From DASRSS01 sp035656335 (GTDB taxonomy: Bacteria > Actinomycetota > Actinomycetes > Mycobacteriales > Jatrophihabitantaceae), in assembly GCA_035656335.1 (NCBI GenBank), contig DASRSS010000308.1, positions 1 to 10,746 on the forward strand: a stretch of 10,746 bases of DNA, in the 5' to 3' direction. The notes beneath the pieces are model-generated. The model worked only from the letters and a program-made list of their open reading frames with translations. It made no database searches and was not told the DNA's origin. Positions 6,638 through 10,746 of the stretch are shown here, in pieces. Each line of letters starts with the position of its first letter. Position 1 is the stretch's first letter. The translations under genes were made by a program, and so were the position numbers.

Positions 6638-6647
6638 TCGGCTACGC
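6632..6647. terminator. perfect hairpin overlapping two convergent stops
   Basis: GCGTAG (6632-6637), tetraloop TCGG, CTACGC (6642-6647) form a perfect 6-base stem. The left arm contains the hydrolase TAG stop and the right arm contains the reverse dehydrogenase stop. Being symmetrical it could act on both strands. No T-run is present, so termination is inferred from position. Confidence 0.45.
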
Positions 6648-7457
6648 GAAGAACGGGCCGCCGCCGAACGCCGCGCGGTGCGAGAGCGGCTGCCGTCCGT
6701 CCGCCTCGGCGATGCCGTACTCGACGGCGAGCTCGGCGCAGACGAAGGAACGTCCGCTGCGCGACGCCAGCTGCGGATCGTCGACCAGACCGAGCACGAC
6801 CCGCCCGACGAACTCGGGTGTTTCCCCGTCGACGATCTTGAACCCGGCCACCTCGTCGAGGCCGCTCGCGAGCAGCCGCTCGGTCTGCACCAGGCCGGGC
6901 CACAGCGACACCGCCGCGACGTCGTGCGGGCGCAGTTCGACGGCCAGGTCGTGCGCCATCTTGTCCAGGCCGGCCTTGGCGATCCCGTACAGCACCGAGT
7001 GCAGATGAGCGCGCGCGCCGAACGAGGAGATGTTCACGATCAGCCCGCTGCGCTGCGGCACCATCACGCGGCACGCGGCGACGGATGCGACGTAGTGCGT
7101 GCGCAACCCGACGTCGATGAGCGAGTCCCAGTCCGAGAGCGGACGTTCCCACGCGGGCGCCCCGAACCCGGCCGAGTCCGCCGGTCCGGCCCACACGTTG
7201 TTCACCAGCAGATCCAGCCGCCCGTGCTCGGACGCCAGCCGCTCGACGACCGCGGTCACGGCCGTGTCGTCGCGGTGCTCGCACTCGAGCGCGATCCCGT
7301 GGCCGCCGCGTTCGCTGATCGCGGCGGCGGTCGCGTCCAGCCGGCGAAGGTTGCGACCGGTCACGCCGACCGTCCAGCCCGCGGCGCCGAGCGCGAGCGC
7401 GATGCCCTTGCCGACGCCGCGTCCGGCACCGGTCACCAGCGCGACGCGCTCACTCAC
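6642..7457 (-). CDS. short-chain dehydrogenase/reductase, DHRS1-like
   Basis: A 271-residue classical SDR using NAD(P)H to interconvert alcohols and ketones. The cofactor loop TGAGRGVG is at residues 9-16. Arg35 in TGRN suggests a preference for NADP. NNVWAG (86-91) stands in place of the usual NNAG, as seen in DHRS1-like members. The catalytic Ser144/Ser145 and Tyr157-x3-Lys161 (YGIAK) are intact. PGLVQTE (187-193) is the usual segment after the active site. A C-terminal extension of about 50 residues may cover the substrate pocket. The start is GTG (7455-7457), embedded in GTGAGTGA so that it overlaps the upstream SnoaL-like stop by 8 bases, indicating translational coupling. It faces the C-C hydrolase tail to tail. 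Confidence 0.9.
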   Translation of the reverse strand: MSERVALVTGAGRGVGKGIALALGAAGWTVGVTGRNLRRLDATAAAISERGGHGIALECEHRDDTAVTAVVERLASEHGRLDLLVNNVWAGPADSAGFGAPAWERPLSDWDSLIDVGLRTHYVASVAACRVMVPQRSGLIVNISSFGARAHLHSVLYGIAKAGLDKMAHDLAVELRPHDVAAVSLWPGLVQTERLLASGLDEVAGFKIVDGETPEFVGRVVLGLVDDPQLASRSGRSFVCAELAVEYGIAEADGRQPLSHRAAFGGGPFFA

Positions 7458-7953
7458 CGCCGGTCACCGTCGCCTCCCCGAACGGCCGGCTCAGCGTCCA
7501 GCCGATGACGTATTTGCTTGCCGCGATGCGCCACTCGCCGTCCTCGACCACGTACTCGTCCGTGTACTCGCCGGTGCTCAGCCGCTCGATCCCGCGGGCG
7601 AGATCCAGCTGCCGGAAGTGCATCGTCCACCGGCCGCCGGCGTGCGTCGCGTCGTGCACGGTGATCTGCGGATGCAGGCCGTTGTGCATGTCCAGTACCG
7701 CCCAGCGGCCGTCGTCCAGCCGGCGCAACGCCACGTTCGTGAAGACGGCCGCCAGCTGGTCGGCGTCGTCGTAGCTGCCCAGCGGGCCGTAGTCGATCTT
7801 GGCGCCGGACCGGACGAAGCAGGCGCGCAGCGCGTCCGGTTCCTTCGCGTCGCACGCGCGCCAGTAGCGGTACTTGAGCTCACAGATGGCCTGCACCCGC
7901 TCCAGATCCGCGATCCGCTCGGCCAGCTCACGTTCGGACACTCGCGCCCCCAT
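7450..7953 (-). CDS. SnoaL/NTF2-like protein, nuclear transport factor 2 fold
   Basis: A 167-residue protein of the SnoaL-like group within the NTF2 fold, a cone-shaped barrel used by isomerases, dehydratases and small dioxygenase subunits in steroid and aromatic metabolism. Visible features are the N-terminal helix ERIADLERVQAICELKYRYWRACDAK (12-37), the following D-A-L-R-A-C-F region, the MHNGLHPQITV strand (89-99), and the closing EWRIAASKYVIGW segment (140-152), all usual for these proteins. The function is either catalysis on a small ketone or enone or a structural one. It is not determined by sequence. The start is ATG 7951-7953, with no strong ribosome binding site. Its stop overlaps the dehydrogenase start, so the two probably act in one pathway. 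It is divergent from the exported protein across 134 bases. Confidence 0.8.
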   Translation of the reverse strand: MGARVSERELAERIADLERVQAICELKYRYWRACDAKEPDALRACFVRSGAKIDYGPLGSYDDADQLAAVFTNVALRRLDDGRWAVLDMHNGLHPQITVHDATHAGGRWTMHFRQLDLARGIERLSTGEYTDEYVVEDGEWRIAASKYVIGWTLSRPFGEATVTGGE

Positions 7954-7978
7954 CGGTAGGACTGCGGATAGATGATGC

Positions 7979-8009
7979 CGGACCGTCAGGATCTGGTCGC
8001 GACGGACCG
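7979..8009. promoter_or_regulatory. imperfect inverted repeat in a divergent promoter gap
   Basis: CGGACCGTC (7979-7987) and GACGGACCG (8001-8009) are inverted repeats matching at 8 of 9 positions, with 13 bases between. They lie in the 134-base gap between the reverse SnoaL-like gene and the forward exported-protein gene, where an operator for a dimeric regulator would be expected. No regulator gene is in the window, so the role is inferred. Confidence 0.3.
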
Positions 8010-8087
8010 AACTTTCTGCAACAGTGTGGGCTGTCGGCGCGTCATGGTGTGCGGGTCATCGCGAGCCGACGGGCAGGGGAGTGGATC

Positions 8088-8747
8088 ATGCCGATCAAGC
8101 GCTGGGTGTTCTCGATCGCGGCCGCGGTGGTCGCAACCGCGATCTGTTCGGTGTCGCAGGCGAGCGCGACGACGTCCGGGCAGGCGCTGCCGCACACGAA
8201 GCTCGTCGTCGTGCGCCCGGTCCACGAGAACGGCACGCCGGTGCACGGGTACCAGGTGGTGCACGAGACCCACGGCAGCGGCTTCACCTGCGCGTTCCAC
8301 TCGCCCGTGTCGGTGAGCAGCGGCGTCGCGTGGTGCGGCGCGAGCGCGGACGCGACGATCGCCTGCTGGAAGTCGCAGCAGCACACCGTGCTGTGCTTGC
8401 GCGATCCACGCGTGCGCAAGCTGGTGCGCATCCGGTACAGCGGCACGTACAGCGCCGGTCATCGCGTGAAGCACCCGCTGCCGGAGGCGCTGGACCTGCG
8501 CAGGGTCGGCGACTGCAGCGTCCGCATCGGCGGTGCGTGGGGGCCGGTCGCGAAGCGCCCGAACTGGGTCGGCTACTACTCGTGCAGCCACGGCGCGTCG
8601 GTGTACGGACCGCAGCGGCTCAACGGCGGCATCGACCGCTCGGTGAACCCGTGGCTGGTGCACGTGGTGCGGTTCAACGGGCACACCAACGTGCTGGCCC
8701 GCCCGGACCGGGTCGCGGTCGCGTACTTCGTCGGCACCGCCAAGTAG
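8088..8747 (+). CDS. exported six-cysteine protein of unknown function
   Basis: A 219-residue protein with a clear Sec signal peptide: positive MPIKR, a hydrophobic core (about residues 6-20) and a likely cut after ASA at residue 27. Cys20 lies inside the core and is not in a lipobox (TAIC has Ile at -1), so it is not a lipoprotein. The mature part of about 192 residues has exactly six cysteines (68, 83, 93, 103, 143, 166), suggesting up to three disulfides. It is rich in His, Gly, Val and aromatic residues, consistent with a secreted beta-rich domain. The longer frame opens at GTG 8049, but ATG 8088 is chosen because GGGGAG lies just upstream and the signal peptide then starts correctly. I do not recognise the family. 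The stop is 18 bases before the epoxide hydrolase. Confidence 0.78.
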   Translation: MPIKRWVFSIAAAVVATAICSVSQASATTSGQALPHTKLVVVRPVHENGTPVHGYQVVHETHGSGFTCAFHSPVSVSSGVAWCGASADATIACWKSQQHTVLCLRDPRVRKLVRIRYSGTYSAGHRVKHPLPEALDLRRVGDCSVRIGGAWGPVAKRPNWVGYYSCSHGASVYGPQRLNGGIDRSVNPWLVHVVRFNGHTNVLARPDRVAVAYFVGTAK

Positions 8748-8765
8748 CGGTCGGGCCGACCAACC

Positions 8766-9740
8766 GTGGTGCGCAGCTGGTCGGAATCGTTCGTCGACAT
8801 CGGCGGCGGAATCACCCTGCACGTGCTGGAGCAGGGCAGCGGCCCAGCGGTCGTGCTGTGCCACGGCTTCCCCGGCCTGGGCTACTCGTGGCGGCACCAG
8901 CTCCCCGCTCTCGCCGCGGCCGGCTACCGGGTGATCACGCCGGATCTGCGCGGCTACGGACGCTCGAGCGCGCCGCCTGATCCGTCCGACTACGACCGCG
9001 CGCACACCGTCGCGGATCTGGTCGGGCTGCTCGACGCGCTCGGGATCGAGCAGGCCGTGTTCGCCGGTCACGACTTCGGCGCCGCGCTCACCTGGGACCT
9101 GCCGCAGTGGGCTCCCGGTCGGGTGCGCGCACTGATCCAGTTATCGGTGCCGCGTCCGGCGCAGTCGCCCGTGCTGCCGTCGCGGGCGTTCGCCGCGCAG
9201 GCTGAGAAGCACTTCCTGCACCTGCACTACTTCCAGCAGCCGGGGGTGGCGGACGCCGAGCTCGACCGCGACCCCGCGCGCTCGATCGCCGCGATCTACT
9301 GGGCGCTGTCCGGCGGGTACGAGTACGTGAAGATCTTCAGCCATTCATCCGAACGGGCTGGCTACCTGGACGTGCTCCCGTCGCCTCCGCCGCTGCCCTG
9401 GTCATGGCTGAGCGCCGACGAGCTGGCGCACTACGCCGCCGAGTACGCGCACGCGGGGTTCACCGGCGGGCTCAACTGGTACCGCGCGTCGGACGCGGTG
9501 TGGCACGAGAAGCGGGCGCGTCCGGACGAGCCGGTGACCGTGCCGACGCTCTTCGTCACCGGCGACCGCGATCCGGTCCGCGCCGTGATGGGTGCGAGCG
9601 GGCGCCGTCCGATGATCGACACCGTGCCGGGACTGGTCGGCGAGCATGTGATCGAGGGCGCGGGCCACTTCGTCCAGATGGAGGCGGCCGAGGAGGTCAA
9701 CCGGCTGATGATCGACTTCCTGGACTCGCTCCCTCCGTGA
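8766..9740 (+). CDS. epoxide hydrolase (alpha/beta hydrolase fold)
   Basis: A 324-residue enzyme that opens epoxides to diols. All hallmarks are visible. HGFP (33-36) is the oxyanion motif. Asp103 in GHDFGA is the nucleophile, where esterases have Ser. The two lid tyrosines that activate the epoxide oxygen are Tyr155 in YFQQPG, with the following VADAELDRD usual for the family, and Tyr239 in NWYR. Asp269 in GDRDP is the acid and His301 in GAGHFVQ the base. Length is normal. The start is GTG 8766, followed directly by a second GTG (8769); neither has a strong ribosome binding site, and the short gap from the previous gene suggests cotranscription. It is probably cytoplasmic, for detoxification or growth on an epoxide intermediate. 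Confidence 0.93.
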   Translation: MVRSWSESFVDIGGGITLHVLEQGSGPAVVLCHGFPGLGYSWRHQLPALAAAGYRVITPDLRGYGRSSAPPDPSDYDRAHTVADLVGLLDALGIEQAVFAGHDFGAALTWDLPQWAPGRVRALIQLSVPRPAQSPVLPSRAFAAQAEKHFLHLHYFQQPGVADAELDRDPARSIAAIYWALSGGYEYVKIFSHSSERAGYLDVLPSPPPLPWSWLSADELAHYAAEYAHAGFTGGLNWYRASDAVWHEKRARPDEPVTVPTLFVTGDRDPVRAVMGASGRRPMIDTVPGLVGEHVIEGAGHFVQMEAAEEVNRLMIDFLDSLPP

Positions 9741-9791
9741 TGATCATGGCCGAAGCCCCCTGAATTCGGGGTTCCGCCCATGATCATGACG
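9736..9791. repeat. 56-base imperfect palindrome, likely bidirectional terminator
   Basis: Arms 9736-9759 and 9768-9791 match as inverted repeats at 20 of 24 positions around an 8-base centre that contains GAATTC. The outer part of each arm carries ATGATCATG, itself containing the palindrome TGATCA; the inner part is CCCC/GGGG. The left arm overlaps the epoxide hydrolase stop and the right arm ends 3 bases before the stop of the reverse nuclease. The hairpin would be very stable in RNA from either strand. There is no T-run, so it is not a classic intrinsic terminator. It could also be a copy of a dispersed REP/MITE-like palindrome. Confidence 0.7.
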
Positions 9792-9794
9792 GGT

Positions 9795-10746
9795 TCAAAA
9801 GAGCGAGAGCTGGTCCACTGCCGGGACCAGGACCGCCGGGCGCGGGACGGTCCGGCGCCGCTCGCGGCGCCGCACCACCGGGCGCTCGGCCCACGGCTCG
9901 CGATGCTCGGCCCACGGCTCGGGCGGCCGCTGACGGGGCATCGCCTCGGGACCACCGGCGAGCAGGTGTGCGGCACGACCGGCGGTCCACACCAGCCGGT
10001 GGGCGGCGAACACCGCGTCGACGGCCTCGGACGGAACCGGCAGCACGCCAGGCCCGTCGACCAGATCGGTGCCGAGCGGGACGTCGTCGCGCATCGCCAT
10101 CACCTGGCAGTTCAGCTCCCAGGCCTCCCGCGCGCCGTCGGCAGCCAGCCGTGTCGCGACGCCGGCGCCGAGCCGTTCGCGCACCGTGTCGAGGTCCGCG
10201 AACGCCGCGGTCGCCGACCCGAACTCGGCGAGCAGGCGAGCCGCTGTCCGCGGGCCGACACCGCGCACGCCGGGCAGGTTGTCCGACGGGTCCCCGCGCA
10301 GCGCCGCGAAGTCGCGGTACTGCTCCGGACGCACGCCAAGCAGCAGCATCAGGCGTTCGGGCGTGAGCAGCGGGGACGCGTCCACGCCGCCGTTGATGAT
10401 GCGCAGCACGCTGGTGTGTTGGTCGATCAGCGCGAACGCGTCGCGGTCGGACGTGACGATCACGCTCCGGCCGCCGGCCTCGCGGGCGAGCGCGGCGGCC
10501 GAGGCGCTGACGTCGTCGGCCTCCAGACCGTCCGGGACGACGACGGCGAGCCCGAGCTCGCGCATGACCGCGACCGCGCCGGCGAGCTGCTCGACCAGGC
10601 TCGGCAGCTTCTCGATGCGGTTCGCCTTGTACTGCGGCCAGCGCTCCCGGCGGTGCGAGCGGTCCGCGTCGTCGAACCCGACGACGACCGCGGTCGGGCG
10701 CACCCGGTCGACGGCTGCGACGAGCTGGGTGAGCAGCCCGCGCACC
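9795..10746 (-). CDS. FEN-like 5'-3' exonuclease with C-terminal clamp motif (5'-partial)
   Basis: The window holds 316 residues of a free-standing 5' nuclease like the N-terminal domain of DNA polymerase I; the start and probably the first metal-binding Asp lie beyond the right edge. Numbering from the first whole codon: FDDADRSHRRERWPQYKANR (24-43), EADD (75-78), TSDRD (98-102) and GDPSDN (151-156) are metal- and DNA-binding segments. GVRGVGPRTAARLLAEFG (159-176) is the helix-3-turn-helix DNA-binding unit. The pattern fits mycobacterial FenA/Rv2090-type enzymes, which cut RNA primers and 5' flaps during replication and repair. A basic, Pro/Arg-rich tail (about 271-309) contains a doubled seven-residue unit and leads to QLSLF (312-316), a match to the sliding-clamp-binding consensus. 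The codon at the edge is GTG but is probably internal. The stop is TGA (9795-9797). Confidence 0.9.
   Translation of the reverse strand, partial: VRGLLTQLVAAVDRVRPTAVVVGFDDADRSHRRERWPQYKANRIEKLPSLVEQLAGAVAVMRELGLAVVVPDGLEADDVSASAAALAREAGGRSVIVTSDRDAFALIDQHTSVLRIINGGVDASPLLTPERLMLLLGVRPEQYRDFAALRGDPSDNLPGVRGVGPRTAARLLAEFGSATAAFADLDTVRERLGAGVATRLAADGAREAWELNCQVMAMRDDVPLGTDLVDGPGVLPVPSEAVDAVFAAHRLVWTAGRAAHLLAGGPEAMPRQRPPEPWAEHREPWAERPVVRRRERRRTVPRPAVLVPAVDQLSLF
9884..9921. repeat. in-frame 21-base tandem duplication in the nuclease tail
   Basis: A 17-base sequence (9884-9900) recurs without change at 9905-9921, a 21-base period, or seven codons. In the reverse-strand nuclease it encodes EPWAEHR followed by EPWAERP. 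It lies in the linker between the catalytic domain and the C-terminal QLSLF. It is the only clear tandem repeat I see in the window. Confidence 0.85.

Noticed and set aside
5914..7284. Reverse open frame of 456 codons spanning two convergent genes
   Set aside because: It is antisense to the C-C hydrolase and out of frame with the short-chain dehydrogenase, both of which have intact active sites.
8088..8174. Lipoprotein signal for the exported protein
   Set aside because: Cys20 is preceded by Thr-Ala-Ile, which does not fit a lipobox. A signal peptidase I site after Ala-Ser-Ala fits better.
7986..9071. Reverse open frame of 361 codons, and the forward frame at 8024-8980
   Set aside because: Both overlap the exported protein and the epoxide hydrolase in other frames and show no recognisable domain.
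1..10746. CRISPR array, rRNA, transposase or prophage genes
   Set aside because: I saw no regularly spaced repeats, no rRNA-like sequence and no transposase, integrase or phage structural motif on either strand.

Overview
This window is chromosomal DNA from a high-GC Gram-positive bacterium, very probably an actinomycete. The evidence is strong G/C bias at third codon positions, frequent GTG starts, a DUF3040 membrane protein, a free-standing 5' nuclease of the mycobacterial FenA/Rv2090 type, and the mix of catabolic oxidoreductases and hydrolases. The genus cannot be fixed from the sequence. Genes are packed tightly: the longest gene-free protein-coding gap (403-638) holds a tRNA, and no stretch over 300 bases lacks a gene.

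Left edge (1-402): the tail of an unidentified forward gene meets a small reverse YtxH-like membrane-anchored protein tail to tail. Then comes tRNA-Asn(GTT) with encoded CCA (513-588). Fifty bases after it starts a two-gene operon (639-3297): a gamma-class N6-adenine DNA methyltransferase and, overlapping it by 8 bases, a protein that looks like its partner restriction endonuclease of a family I do not recognise. Hand counts suggest lower GC here than in the neighbours. The pair is best read as a type II restriction-modification system sitting at a tRNA gene, a classic site for acquired DNA, though I find no integrase and no duplicated tRNA end.

Middle (3316-8087): a YfdC-like formate/nitrite-transporter-family channel faces a reverse DUF3040 protein. 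There follows a catabolic group: a zinc-independent quinone-reductase-like MDR enzyme and a C-C bond (meta-cleavage product type) alpha/beta hydrolase on the forward strand, and on the reverse strand a SnoaL/NTF2-like protein translationally coupled to a short-chain dehydrogenase. Together they suggest breakdown of an aromatic or alicyclic compound, but no ring-cleaving dioxygenase is present, so the substrate is unknown.

Right (8088-10746): an exported six-cysteine protein of unknown function, an epoxide hydrolase with a complete active site, and, in the opposite direction and cut by the window edge, a FEN-like 5' nuclease. This nuclease ends in QLSLF, which matches the bacterial sliding-clamp-binding motif. 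The last convergent pair is separated by a striking imperfect palindrome (9736-9791). Short inverted repeats overlap or touch the stop codons at the other three convergent junctions as well.

The most novel items are the restriction-modification pair with its atypical nuclease core, the clamp motif on the 5' nuclease, and the 56-base palindrome.
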